Shown here: piece by piece, positions 6,509 through 13,813 of the stretch
Layout: every line of letters starts with the position of its first letter
How positions within the stretch are numbered: the first letter of the stretch is position 1
Origin: CAYLTX01 sp046545675
GTDB taxonomy: Bacteria; Myxococcota_A; Bradymonadia; Bradymonadales; Bradymonadaceae
DNA: 25,655 bases
Assembly: GCA_046545675.1 (NCBI GenBank)
Contig: JBKGZI010000027.1
Coordinates: 1-25,655 of the forward strand
Direction of reading: 5' to 3'
Notes under the pieces: model-generated
What the model saw: the letters and a program-made list of their open reading frames with translations, nothing else
Database searches by the model: none
Told to the model about the DNA's origin: nothing
Position numbers and translations under genes: made by a program

Positions 6509-6553
6509 TACACGCCGGCGGCACAGAAACCTGTCGGCAACGGAGAGTTTCCA

Positions 6554-7105
6554 ATGTCATTTTTGCACGCGAAATATAAGAACGAAGTCGTCCCGGCTCT
6601 GATGGAAGAGTTCGGCTACGACAACCAGATGACCGTACCTCAGGTCGAGAAGGTCATCGTTAATATGGGCCTGGCCGAAGCCGTCCAGAACCCGAAGGTC
6701 ATCGAGTCGGCGGTCGAAGAACTGCGCCTGATCACCGGCCAGCAACCCATCGTCACCCGTGCACGGCGCTCGATTGCAGCTTTCAAGCTGCGCGAAGGCA
6801 TGCCCATCGGGACGAAGGCGACGTTGCGTGGCCAGCGGATGTTCGAGTTTCTCGAGCGTCTGATTTACGTGGCGCTGCCGCGGGTCCGCGATTTCAAAGG
6901 CATCAGCCCGAAATCTTTTGACGGCCACGGCAATTATACGATGGGCGTCAACGAACAGATCATCTTTCCAGAGATCGACTACGATGACGTCGACAAGCTC
7001 CGTGGCATGAGCATCACGATTGTGACCACGGCGAACAACGACGACGAGGCCCTGGGACTGCTGACTAAGATCGGAATGCCCTTCAGGAAGACTCAGTCTT
7101 CCTAA
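6554..7105 (+). CDS. rplE: 50S ribosomal protein L5
   Basis: The 183-residue L5 contains KVIVNMGLAEAVQN, TGQQPIVTRARRSIAAFKLREGMPIG, the RVRDFKG motif and the C-terminal GMSITIVTTANNDDEALGLLTKIGMPF. L5 binds 5S rRNA and contacts P-site tRNA and S13. The ATG at 6554, with CGGAGAG (6541-6547) before it, fits family starts. An in-frame ATG at 6503 would add 17 unrelated residues and overlap the hairpin. Confidence 0.96.
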   Translation: MSFLHAKYKNEVVPALMEEFGYDNQMTVPQVEKVIVNMGLAEAVQNPKVIESAVEELRLITGQQPIVTRARRSIAAFKLREGMPIGTKATLRGQRMFEFLERLIYVALPRVRDFKGISPKSFDGHGNYTMGVNEQIIFPEIDYDDVDKLRGMSITIVTTANNDDEALGLLTKIGMPFRKTQSS

Positions 7106-7122
7106 AGCAAAGGAGATAAGCT

Positions 7123-7308
7123 TTGGCACGCAAAGCGCTCGAAGAAAAAGCACGTAAGAAGAAGAAGTTCGAGGTTCGTGAGTATAATCGCTGCCCGTTG
7201 TGCGGCCGCTCGCGCGCCTACCTGCGTAAGTTCGACATGTGCCGGATCTGCTTCCGCACGCTGGCCCTCCGCGGTGAAATCCCCGGAGTGGTCAAAGCGA
7301 GCTGGTAA
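7123..7308 (+). CDS. rpsZ: 30S ribosomal protein S14, zinc-binding type
   Basis: The 61-residue S14 is the short zinc (C+) form, with C24-x2-C27 and C40-x2-C43 (CPLCGRSRAYLRKFDMCRICFR). It starts with TTG at 7123, 7 nt after AGGAG (7111-7115). The end IPGVVKASW is typical. It occupies the usual slot between L5 and S8. S14 is a head protein of the 30S subunit. The gene is often named rpsN, or rpsZ for this type. Confidence 0.95.
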   Translation: MARKALEEKARKKKKFEVREYNRCPLCGRSRAYLRKFDMCRICFRTLALRGEIPGVVKASW

Positions 7309-7423
7309 TCACAGACCCGTGTACTGGCCGGCAGGCGGGTTCACGTAAAAGTCGAGAAAGGCCTCAGCCCAGCCAGCCCACAGCGGGCGCCTGGAGAGGA
7401 ACCGGCTCGATAGAGAGGAGACT

Positions 7424-7825
7424 ATGGCTAATACCAATGATCCGGTTTCGGATTTTCTCACCCGTATTCGCAACGCCCAGATCGCTCACCACGCGACCGT
7501 GTCGATTCCCGGCAGCAAGCTCAAGAAGGGCCTTGCCGAGATTTTGGCGCGTTACGGCTACGTCGCCGAGACCGTGTGGAAAGACGAGGGCCCCCAGGGG
7601 CTGGTCGACATCGTGCTCAAATACGATGACGAAGACGAGCCAATGATTACCTCGCTCAAGCGCGTCAGTCGCCCTTCGCGGCGAGTGTACGTGGGTGTCG
7701 ACAACCTCCCGAAAGTGCTCAACGGGTTGGGGATCGCCATCCTGTCGACCTCGCGAGGGTTGTTGACCGATAAAGAAGCACGCGCGGCCAATGTAGGCGG
7801 CGAAGTGCTGTGCGAGGTTTACTAA
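7424..7825 (+). CDS. rpsH: 30S ribosomal protein S8
   Basis: The 133-residue S8 starts MANTNDPVSDFLTRIRNAQ and ends with the family signature STSRGLLTDKEARAANVGGEVLCEVY. S8 is a primary 16S rRNA binder of the platform. In E. coli it is the translational repressor of the spc operon acting at rplE. That makes the structured rplE leader here of special interest. GAGAGGAG (7411-7418) precedes the ATG. Confidence 0.96.
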   Translation: MANTNDPVSDFLTRIRNAQIAHHATVSIPGSKLKKGLAEILARYGYVAETVWKDEGPQGLVDIVLKYDDEDEPMITSLKRVSRPSRRVYVGVDNLPKVLNGLGIAILSTSRGLLTDKEARAANVGGEVLCEVY

Positions 7826-7850
7826 GCATCCGCCCCCAGGGAGGTTCAAG

Positions 7851-8390
7851 ATGAGTCGCGTTGGAAAACGTCCAATTGAAATTCCGGACGGCGTCGAGAT
7901 CACCATCGACGGCCGCACCGTTCACGCCAAAGGCCCCAAAGGGGAGCTCGAGCGCGAGATCCCCGAGACCGTGTCGGTCGAGTTGACCGACGGAGAGCTT
8001 CGGGTCAACCGTCCCAGTGAGTCGCGCCAGTCGCGCAGCCACCAGGGATTGACCCGCAGCCTGCTCGGCAGCATCGTCGAGGGAGTCGCCCAGGGTTTCG
8101 ACCGCAAGCTCGAGATCCACGGGGTGGGCTACCGCGCTGAGCAGCACGGCAATTACGTCCGCTTCGACCTTGGCTTCAGCCACCCGGTGCTCCTGGAGCT
8201 GCCGGATCAGGTCGAGATCGCCATCGAAAAGCAAACTCAGCTAACGCTGACCAGCCCGGACAAAGAACTCTTGGGGCAGGTGGCTGCGAAGATTCGCGGC
8301 CTTCGTCCTCCGGAGCCGTATAAGGGCAAGGGGATTCGCTACCAAGGTGAGCGGATCGTACGTAAGGTCGGTAAAGCGGGAGCTGCCTAA
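7851..8390 (+). CDS. rplF: 50S ribosomal protein L6
   Basis: The 179-residue L6 begins MSRVGKRPIEIPDGVEITIDG and contains HAKGPKGELER, SLLGSIVEGVAQGF and the C-terminal signature PEPYKGKGIRYQGERIVRKVGKAG. Two related alpha/beta domains span about 1-82 and 83-179. It lies near the factor-binding stalk base. GGGAGG (7839-7844) precedes the ATG. The spacer to rplR has a G+C hairpin. Confidence 0.96.
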   Translation: MSRVGKRPIEIPDGVEITIDGRTVHAKGPKGELEREIPETVSVELTDGELRVNRPSESRQSRSHQGLTRSLLGSIVEGVAQGFDRKLEIHGVGYRAEQHGNYVRFDLGFSHPVLLELPDQVEIAIEKQTQLTLTSPDKELLGQVAAKIRGLRPPEPYKGKGIRYQGERIVRKVGKAGAA

Positions 8391-8402
8391 TTTTGCGAGG
8401 CC

Positions 8403-8426
8403 GCCGCGCTCGCCTGCGGGCGCGGC
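8403..8426 (+). other. Hairpin in rplF-rplR spacer
   Basis: GCCGCGC (8403-8409) pairs with GCGCGGC (8420-8426). No T tract follows, so it is unlikely to terminate transcription. It lies 30 nt before the rplR start. Confidence 0.4.
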
Positions 8427-8455
8427 CGCCGCAAAGATGTCTCAGAGGTTTAAAG

Positions 8456-8824
8456 ATGCTCAAGAAAAGACAGCTAAAGAATAAGCGACAGCGTCGCAAG
8501 CGGAGCATTCGAAAGAAGATTTTCGGGACTCCCGTGCGACCGCGCCTGACGGTGTTTCGCTCCAATAAGCATATTTATGCCCAGGTCATCGACGACCTCA
8601 ACGGCCACACATTGGCCAGCGCCTCGAGTGTCGACACCGACGCTCGTGAGGAGGTCGCCGAGTTGGGCAAAGAAGATCAAGCCCGCGAGATCGGCAAGAT
8701 TTTGGCCGACCGGGCTCAACAGCAAGGTATTGAAAAAGTCGTCTTCGACCGAAACGGCTTCATATACCATGGTCGCGTGGCGGCCGTGGCAGAAGGAGCG
8801 CGTGAAGGCGGGCTTGAACTTTAA
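8456..8824 (+). CDS. rplR: 50S ribosomal protein L18
   Basis: The 122-residue L18 has a basic N-terminus (MLKKRQLKNKRQRRKRSIRKKI), RPRLTVFRSNKHIYAQVIDD and the conserved end VVFDRNGFIYHGRVAAVAEGAREGGLEL. It binds 5S rRNA with L5. The ATG at 8456, behind CAGAGGT (8442-8448), was chosen over an in-frame upstream TTG at 8393 because the extra residues come from the hairpin region and do not resemble L18. Confidence 0.95.
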   Translation: MLKKRQLKNKRQRRKRSIRKKIFGTPVRPRLTVFRSNKHIYAQVIDDLNGHTLASASSVDTDAREEVAELGKEDQAREIGKILADRAQQQGIEKVVFDRNGFIYHGRVAAVAEGAREGGLEL

Positions 8825-8835
8825 AGGGAGTCACT

Positions 8836-9342
8836 GTGGCTTACGGTAGAAGAAGAGACGACCAGAATCTGGTCGACACAGTTATCGACATCAACCGCGT
8901 CTCGAAGGTTGTCAAAGGCGGCCGCCGCTTCAGTTTTGGAGCCTTGGTGGTCGTCGGAGATACCGACGGGAAGGTGGGCGTCGGTCATGGCAAAGCCAAC
9001 GAGGTGCCCTCTGCGATTCGCAAGGGCAACGATCGGGCGCGCAAGACCATGATCGAGATCCCGCTGCTCGAGGGAAACACCATTCCCTACGAGGTCATCG
9101 GCGAGCATAACTCGGGACGAGTTCTGCTCAAGCCGGCGAGCATGGGTACGGGTGTCATCGCCGGTGGTCCTGTGCGTGCGATTCTCGAGGCGGCCGGGAT
9201 TGAGAATATCCTGACCAAGAGCCTGGGATCGAATAACCCCCACAACGTGGTGGGTGCGACCATGGACGCGCTGAGCCAACTGCGCCACCCCGACGACTAT
9301 CGTCGCCGGCTCGGCCAGACGCTCGAAGACGAAGAGCAATAA
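8836..9342 (+). CDS. rpsE: 30S ribosomal protein S5
   Basis: The 168-residue S5 starts with GTG (AYGRRRDDQNLVDTVIDINRVSKVVKGG), 6 nt after AAAGGGAG. The dsRBD-like domain has GRRFSFGALVVVGD and VGHGKANEVPSAIRKG. The C-terminal domain has ASMGTGVIAGGPVRAILEAAGI and SNNPHNVVGATMDAL. S5 helps decoding accuracy and lies at the mRNA entry with S3 and S4. Confidence 0.96.
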   Translation: MAYGRRRDDQNLVDTVIDINRVSKVVKGGRRFSFGALVVVGDTDGKVGVGHGKANEVPSAIRKGNDRARKTMIEIPLLEGNTIPYEVIGEHNSGRVLLKPASMGTGVIAGGPVRAILEAAGIENILTKSLGSNNPHNVVGATMDALSQLRHPDDYRRRLGQTLEDEEQ

Positions 9343-9350
9343 GCGGCGTG

Positions 9351-9373
9351 CTGGGCCTCCGAGGAGGCCACAG
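9351..9373 (+). other. Hairpin in rpsE-rpmD spacer
   Basis: CTGGGCCTCC (9351-9360) pairs with GGAGGCC-A-CAG (9363-9373) with a very short loop. No T tract follows. It is one of several compact G+C hairpins in spacers of this cluster. Confidence 0.4.
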
Positions 9374-9431
9374 CCCGTCCTCAGAAGGCTCCGTGTGTAT
9401 GGCGGGGCCCAGCGATATCGGGAACGAGATC

Positions 9432-9617
9432 ATGGCACAATTAAAGGTTACACTGGATCGCAGCCTCAACGGGCGCACCATGCCGCAGCGGGAATCCGCC
9501 AAGGGCCTGGGCCTCCGCAAGCGCGAGCAAACAGTCATCGTCGAAGACACACCGGCCAGCCGCGGGATGATCAATAAGATCTCGCACCTGGTCAGCGTCG
9601 AGACGGTAGAGGAGTAA
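9432..9617 (+). CDS. rpmD: 50S ribosomal protein L30
   Basis: The 61-residue L30 reads MAQLKVTLDRSLNGRTMPQR, then GLGLRKREQTVIVEDTPASRGMINKISHLV, typical of the single ferredoxin-like domain of bacterial L30. The ATG at 9432 fits the family start and is preceded by GGAACGAG (9421-9428). Longer in-frame starts upstream would run through the hairpin. The next gene follows after 3 nt. Confidence 0.94.
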   Translation: MAQLKVTLDRSLNGRTMPQRESAKGLGLRKREQTVIVEDTPASRGMINKISHLVSVETVEE

Positions 9618-9620
9618 ACC

Positions 9621-10064
9621 ATGGATTTGAGCGAATTGAAGCCGCCGAAGGGCGCGCGTAGCGACAGAAAGCGCGTTGGGCGCGGCCCTGGTAGCACGCT
9701 CGGTAAGACGAGCGGCAAGGGCGAGAAGGGACAGAATGCCCGCAGCGGAGGAGGCGTCCACCCTCGATTCGAGGGCGGTCAGATGCCTCTGTTTCGCCGT
9801 CTGCCCAAGTTTGGCTTCCGCAATCGGAATGCCACCCGGGTAGCCGTCGTTAACGTGCGGGATCTCGAGCGGGGCTTCGACGACGGCGATAGCGTCGACG
9901 AAGAAGCGCTGCGCCAGCGGGGGCTGGTCAAGGGAGAATTCGACGAAGTCAAAGTCCTCGGAGACGGCGAACTGACGAAGCAGCTGACTGTGCGATTGCA
10001 CAAGTATAGCGCGTCGGCTCGCGAGAAGATTGAGTCCACCGGGGGCACCGCAGAGGGCGTCTGA
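9621..10064 (+). CDS. rplO: 50S ribosomal protein L15
   Basis: The 147-residue L15 has the Gly/Lys-rich N-terminus GSTLGKTSGKGEKGQNARSGGGVHPRFEGGQMPLFRRLPKFGF, which threads through 23S rRNA, and a C-terminal globular part. It begins 3 nt after rpmD, with AGAGGAG (9609-9615) as ribosome binding site. The secY start lies directly after its stop. Confidence 0.95.
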   Translation: MDLSELKPPKGARSDRKRVGRGPGSTLGKTSGKGEKGQNARSGGGVHPRFEGGQMPLFRRLPKFGFRNRNATRVAVVNVRDLERGFDDGDSVDEEALRQRGLVKGEFDEVKVLGDGELTKQLTVRLHKYSASAREKIESTGGTAEGV

Positions 10065-10065
10065 A

Positions 10066-11427
10066 GTGTCTACAAAGTTCACCGACATAATGAAGGTGCC
10101 GGAATTACGCCGGCGCATTCTCTTCGTGCTGGGCATCCTCGCGCTGTATCGCGTGGGAGTGTTCGTCACTGTGCCTGGCGTCGACCGCAGCGCCATGTCA
10201 CAAATCATCGGGGGCGAAGGCGGCGGGCTCATGGGCCTGGTCAACCTCTTTACGGGAGGTGCTCTGGAGCTGATGAGCATCTTCGCGTTGGGGATCATGC
10301 CCTATATCTCGGCCTCGATTATCCTCCAGTTGATGACGGTGGTCGTTCCGACCATCGAGCGTCTGCAAAAGGAAGGAGAGCAGGGCCGAAAGAAGATCAC
10401 CCAATATACCCGTTATGGTACGGTTTTGTTGGGGGTGATCCAGGGCTTTGGTATCTCTCTGTACCTGGAGAACCTCAACCAGACCAACCCCGAGCTCGGC
10501 CTGTTGATCTCCGAGGGCTGGGGGTTCAGGCTGCTGACCTGCCTGACGCTGACCGCCGGAACGGTCTTTGTGATGTGGCTCGGTGAGCAGATCACCGAGC
10601 GCGGCATCGGCAACGGTATCTCGCTGATCATTACTGCGAGTATCATCGTGGCCTTGCCCGGGGTGATCATGCAGACCTTTACCCAATTCCAGAGCGGGGC
10701 GATCTCGACGTTTACGATCGTGGCGTTGCTGGTCATCGGGTTGGTGGTCACCGCCTTCATTGTCTATATGGAGAGCGCTCAGCGGCGCATACCGCTGCAA
10801 TACGCCAAGCGCATGGTCGGCCGGCGCATCTATGGCGGCCAGACCCATCACTTGCCGCTGAAGGTCAATATGGCCGGGGTGATCCCGCCGATCTTCGCCG
10901 TCTCGCTGATGATGTTCCCGACCACACTGGCCAGCTATTTCCAAGACCACCCGGTGGGTCAGTGGATCCAGACGACCCTGATCCCGGGCGATTGGCGCTA
11001 CAACCTGATCTTCGCGGCGTTGATCATCTTCTTTACGTTCTTTTATACGGCCGTGCAGGTCAATCCGGTGGACATCGCCGACAACCTCAAGAAGTCGGGA
11101 GCGTTCGTGCCCGGCATTCGGCCCGGCAAGAAGACCGCCGAGTATATCGACGCCGTGCTCAGCCGCTTGACGGTGGCCGGTTCATTCTACCTGGCGGCAG
11201 TCTGCGTGATGCCCTTCCTCTTGCAGGACTATCTGGGTATCAGCTTTCACTTCGGCGGGATCAGCTTGATCATTGCGGTCAGCGTCTCGTTGGACTCGGT
11301 CAACCAGATCGAGAACCACTTGATTACGCGCCACTACGACGAGTTTGGCTCCGGCGGAGGACGCACCGGAGCAGAGGGACCCGCCTCGAAGGGTATCAAG
11401 GGGCGCGACCGAGACAACGATCTATAG
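10066..11427 (+). CDS. secY: Preprotein translocase subunit SecY
   Basis: SecY forms the protein-conducting channel in the inner membrane with SecE and SecG. The 453-residue product starts with GTG one base after rplO. The N-terminal KVPELRRRILFVLGILALYRVG, the GIMPYISASIILQLM segment, QITERGIGNGISLII, the cytosolic loop QRRIPLQYAKRM, and the C-terminal LTVAGSFYLAAVCVMPFLL are all SecY signatures. Ten membrane segments are expected. A start at 10090 (MKVPELRR) is possible. The Arg/Gly-rich tail GSGGGRTGAEGPASKGIKGRDRDN is slightly longer than usual. Confidence 0.96.
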   Translation: MSTKFTDIMKVPELRRRILFVLGILALYRVGVFVTVPGVDRSAMSQIIGGEGGGLMGLVNLFTGGALELMSIFALGIMPYISASIILQLMTVVVPTIERLQKEGEQGRKKITQYTRYGTVLLGVIQGFGISLYLENLNQTNPELGLLISEGWGFRLLTCLTLTAGTVFVMWLGEQITERGIGNGISLIITASIIVALPGVIMQTFTQFQSGAISTFTIVALLVIGLVVTAFIVYMESAQRRIPLQYAKRMVGRRIYGGQTHHLPLKVNMAGVIPPIFAVSLMMFPTTLASYFQDHPVGQWIQTTLIPGDWRYNLIFAALIIFFTFFYTAVQVNPVDIADNLKKSGAFVPGIRPGKKTAEYIDAVLSRLTVAGSFYLAAVCVMPFLLQDYLGISFHFGGISLIIAVSVSLDSVNQIENHLITRHYDEFGSGGGRTGAEGPASKGIKGRDRDNDL

Positions 11428-11557
11428 GGAGCGAGCGCGTCGGCCCGCCGGGCCGGCGTCGTGGCGTCGCAGGTGAGCCGGTCAGTGGTTGGCCGGTTTG
11501 CCTATGTTGGAGACGCGTTTTTGATTGGATCCATCTTCGAAGGACAGGGACGAGCCA

Positions 11558-12199
11558 ATGGCGAAGACCAAATTGATGATGCTGGGGCCCCCGGGAGCCG
11601 GAAAGGGCACCCAGGCCCAACGATTGGCCGAAGCCCACGAGATCCCGCAGATCTCGACCGGCGACATGCTTCGAGGTGCTCGCCGCAAGGGAACTGAGAT
11701 GGGCGAGAAGGCCGCCAAGTTCATGGACGCCGGAGAATTGGTGCCCGACGAGGTGGTCATCGGGATCGTCGCCGAGCGCCTCTCCGAGCCGGACGCCGCC
11801 GACGGGTTTATCCTCGACGGGTTTCCGCGCACGGTCGCCCAGGCCGAGGCCCTCGACGATATGGGCATCGACCTCGAGGCGGTGGTCAACATCGAGGTCA
11901 GCGAAGAAGAAGTGGTGCGTCGGCTGGGTGGACGGCTCACCTGCCCCAATTGCGGGGCGACGTTCCACGAAGAGTTCAAGAAGCCCTCCCGAGAGGGTAG
12001 ATGCGATGCGTGTGGTGAAGAACTGGTCAAGCGCCCGGACGACAATCCCGAGGCGATTCGCGAGCGGCTCAGCGCCTACCATCGCCAGACCGCCCCGCTG
12101 GTGGATTATTATAGCGACCAGGGTGTTCTCATAGGTGTTGATGGCGAAGGTGCGCCCGATGAGGTGTACGCGCGCATCGAAGAAGCGATCGCCGAGTGA
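11558..12199 (+). CDS. adk: Adenylate kinase with zinc-binding LID
   Basis: Adenylate kinase makes 2 ADP from ATP and AMP in the cytosol. The 213-residue product has the P-loop GPPGAGKGT (10-18), ISTGDMLR (32-39), the AMP-binding FILDGFPRT (84-92), and a LID with four Cys (C129, C132, C149, C152), the structural zinc type. The ATG at 11558 gives MAKTKLMMLGPPG and follows AAGGACAGGGACGAG; an in-frame start at 11525 adds non-homologous residues. It follows secY, as in many bacteria. The map gene often placed next is absent. Confidence 0.95.
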   Translation: MAKTKLMMLGPPGAGKGTQAQRLAEAHEIPQISTGDMLRGARRKGTEMGEKAAKFMDAGELVPDEVVIGIVAERLSEPDAADGFILDGFPRTVAQAEALDDMGIDLEAVVNIEVSEEEVVRRLGGRLTCPNCGATFHEEFKKPSREGRCDACGEELVKRPDDNPEAIRERLSAYHRQTAPLVDYYSDQGVLIGVDGEGAPDEVYARIEEAIAE

Positions 12200-12233
12200 A
12201 TCGCTTCGGGTGCAAACCATTGTCGGCGGAGAC

Positions 12234-12262
12234 TTGACTCGGGCAGGGCGAGTGTGTATGTA
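12234..12262 (+). promoter_or_regulatory. Predicted promoter for infA-rpmJ
   Basis: TTGACT (12234-12239) and TATGTA (12257-12262) are 17 nt apart in the adk-infA spacer. This would give an untranslated leader of about 70 nt before infA. It would allow infA, rpmJ and the alpha operon to be transcribed apart from secY and adk. Confidence 0.5.
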
Positions 12263-12339
12263 ACGCCCCCTTGCCGGATGCTGAGTAACCGCGTCGCAAG
12301 CTAAGATTAACATCATCAATCACATCAGGTGAGCGATAG

Positions 12340-12558
12340 ATGGCCAAAGAAGAAGCAATTGAGGTCGAAGGAACGGTCGTCGAGCCGTTGCCCAATGCCA
12401 TGTTCCGAGTGGAGCTGGAGAATGGGCATAAGGTGCTCGCGCACATCTCCGGGAAGATGAGGATGCATTATATCAAGATCCTCCCCGGCGATACCGTCAC
12501 GGTAGAGTTGTCCCCGTACGATTTGACACGGGGCCGTATTGTCTATCGTCAAAAGTGA
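12340..12558 (+). CDS. infA: Translation initiation factor IF-1
   Basis: The 72-residue IF-1 is a single OB fold with IEVEGTVVEPLPNAMFRVELENGHKVLAHISGKMRMHYIKILPGD and the end TRGRIVYRQK. It binds the ribosomal A site during initiation. The ATG follows CAGGTGAGCG (12326-12335). It is linked to rpmJ, as in most bacteria. Confidence 0.96.
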   Translation: MAKEEAIEVEGTVVEPLPNAMFRVELENGHKVLAHISGKMRMHYIKILPGDTVTVELSPYDLTRGRIVYRQK

Positions 12559-12627
12559 CCGACAGGTTATTCGTTTTGCAAAACGCCTGCGTCGTCCAAA
12601 GACGCCGCGGGTTAAAGAGGTGAACCA

Positions 12628-12741
12628 ATGAAAGTGCGAGCATCCGTCAAAAAAATCTGCGACAAGTGTAAGGTCATCCGCCGCAAAGGTGTGGTCCGCG
12701 TTATCTGCGTGAACCCACGCCACAAGCAACGGCAGGGTTGA
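12628..12741 (+). CDS. rpmJ: 50S ribosomal protein L36, zinc-binding type
   Basis: This 37-residue gene reads MKVRASVKKICDKCKVIR, continues RKGVVRVICVNPRHKQRQG, and stops at TGA 12739-12741. The C11-x2-C14, C27 and H32 zinc ligands mark the C+ form. The ribosome binding site is AGAGGTGA (12615-12622). It lies between infA and rpsM, its standard place. Confidence 0.95.
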   Translation: MKVRASVKKICDKCKVIRRKGVVRVICVNPRHKQRQG

Positions 12742-12796
12742 GCTAAGTTGGCCGGTCGCCCGTGGGGCCCGCGCCATTGTCATTTGTCGATTTACG

Positions 12797-12802
12797 TATA
12801 AT
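12797..12802 (+). promoter_or_regulatory. Possible -10 element before rpsM
   Basis: A perfect TATAAT lies 20 nt before the rpsM start in the rpmJ-rpsM spacer. The best -35 nearby, TTGTCA (12777-12782), is only 14 nt upstream, which is short. A promoter for the alpha operon is plausible, but the untranslated leader would be very short. Confidence 0.3.
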
Positions 12803-12822
12803 CGAACACCAGGAGTGATACC

Positions 12823-13191
12823 GTGGCACGCATCGCAGGCGTCGACTTGCCGCGCCGAAAGCAGCTCGAGATTGCCCTGACCTATATTTTTGGGGTCGGA
12901 CAGTCGCGAGCCAAAGAGATTATCGAGAAGTCCGGAGTGGACGGGACGACCAAGGTCCAGGAGATGACCGAGGAAGAGGTCCGCGCGGTGCGTCAGGTCA
13001 TCGACGACGACTATAAAGTCGAAGGTGATCTGCGTCGTGAGGTGCAGATGAATATCAAGCGCCTCAAGGACCTGGGCTGCTATCGCGGCCTGCGCCACCG
13101 TAAGGGGCTGCCGGTGCGCGGACAGCGCACGCGCACCAACGCACGCACTCGTCGCGGCCCGCGCCGCGGCATGGTCCGCAAGCGGCGCTAA
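12823..13191 (+). CDS. rpsM: 30S ribosomal protein S13
   Basis: The 122-residue S13 starts with GTG (ARIAGVDLPRRKQLEIALTYIFGVG), 7 nt after CAGGAG. The helix-two-turn-helix region GVGQSRAKEIIEKSGVD and the basic tail GLPVRGQRTRTNARTRRGPRRG are typical. S13 is a head protein that contacts L5 and the P-site tRNA. Confidence 0.96.
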   Translation: MARIAGVDLPRRKQLEIALTYIFGVGQSRAKEIIEKSGVDGTTKVQEMTEEEVRAVRQVIDDDYKVEGDLRREVQMNIKRLKDLGCYRGLRHRKGLPVRGQRTRTNARTRRGPRRGMVRKRR

Positions 13192-13314
13192 GCGCAACTG
13201 GAAGACCTGTCATTTTGTCTGAGATTCTGGTCGATTTGTCCCCACGCGTGCCCCACCCGGCGGATGTGAATTCGTCGGTGGAGACGCCCCGGCAGGTCGA
13301 CAAACGGAGAGAGT

Positions 13315-13701
13315 ATGGCCAAGGGAAAAGGAAAGCGCAAAAGCCGGCGCAACGTTCAGGTCGGCATCGCGCACATCCACTCGACTTTCAACAATACGAT
13401 TATCACGCTCACTGACACCAACGGCAACGCGTTGTCGTGGTCGAGCGCCGGCGCACGCGGGTTCAAAGGCTCGCGGAAGTCGACGCCGTACGCCGCTGGC
13501 GTGGCCGCCGAAGACGCCGCCCGCAAGGCGCGCGACGAGTACGGCCTCAAGAAGGTGGCGGTGTGGCTCAAAGGACCGGGAACCGGTCGCGAATCGGCGC
13601 TGCGCTCGTTGCAGTCGGCCGGACTCAAGATCACCAAGATCCGCGACGTCACGCCCCTGCCTCACAACGGATGCCGCCCGCCCAAGCGTCGGCGCGTCTG
13701 A
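13315..13701 (+). CDS. rpsK: 30S ribosomal protein S11
   Basis: The 128-residue S11 has VQVGIAHIHSTFNNTIITLTD, SWSSAGARGFKGSRKSTPYAA and the C-terminal PGTGRESALRSLQSAGLKITKIRDVTPLPHNGCRPPKRRRV. It lies on the platform near the E site. A 123-nt spacer separates it from rpsM. The next gene should be rpsD but is rpoA. Confidence 0.96.
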   Translation: MAKGKGKRKSRRNVQVGIAHIHSTFNNTIITLTDTNGNALSWSSAGARGFKGSRKSTPYAAGVAAEDAARKARDEYGLKKVAVWLKGPGTGRESALRSLQSAGLKITKIRDVTPLPHNGCRPPKRRRV

Positions 13702-13813
13702 GATGAGCCAGTCCTGAAAGAACTTATGTCCACCTGGGCGCCCCGGCTCGTCGACGAAACGACGGGGGGGCGCCAAGGCTTACCTTCTAGTACGTGGTGC
13801 GGAGGCAATTTCC
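13702..13813 (+). other. rpsK-rpoA spacer where rpsD (S4) is expected; hairpin
   Basis: In most proteobacteria rpsD lies here, but only 112 nt are present and no S4-like residues appear in any frame. The spacer holds a G+C hairpin, GGCGCCCCG (13737-13745) against CGGGG..GGCGCC (13763-13774), with no T tract after it. GCGGAGG (13799-13805) is the rpoA ribosome binding site. Confidence 0.65.

Larger units (their letters stand above)
6194..6553 (+). promoter_or_regulatory. 360-nt rplX-rplE leader: promoter, attenuator and hairpins
   Basis: This is the largest gene-free gap of the window. In order it holds a promoter-like pair (6221-6249), a strong hairpin (6317-6348), a small hairpin (6383-6387 with 6396-6400), an intrinsic terminator (6428-6455), and a hairpin with a bulged A (6481-6508) before rplE. 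A segment at 6342-6353 can pair with 6424-6434 and so compete with both the first hairpin and the terminator. No reading frame in it looks like a gene. Confidence 0.6.

Noticed and set aside
6194..6553. tRNA or small protein gene in the rplX-rplE gap
   Set aside because: No cloverleaf or T-loop sequence and no plausible frame with ribosome binding site; the hairpins explain the region better.
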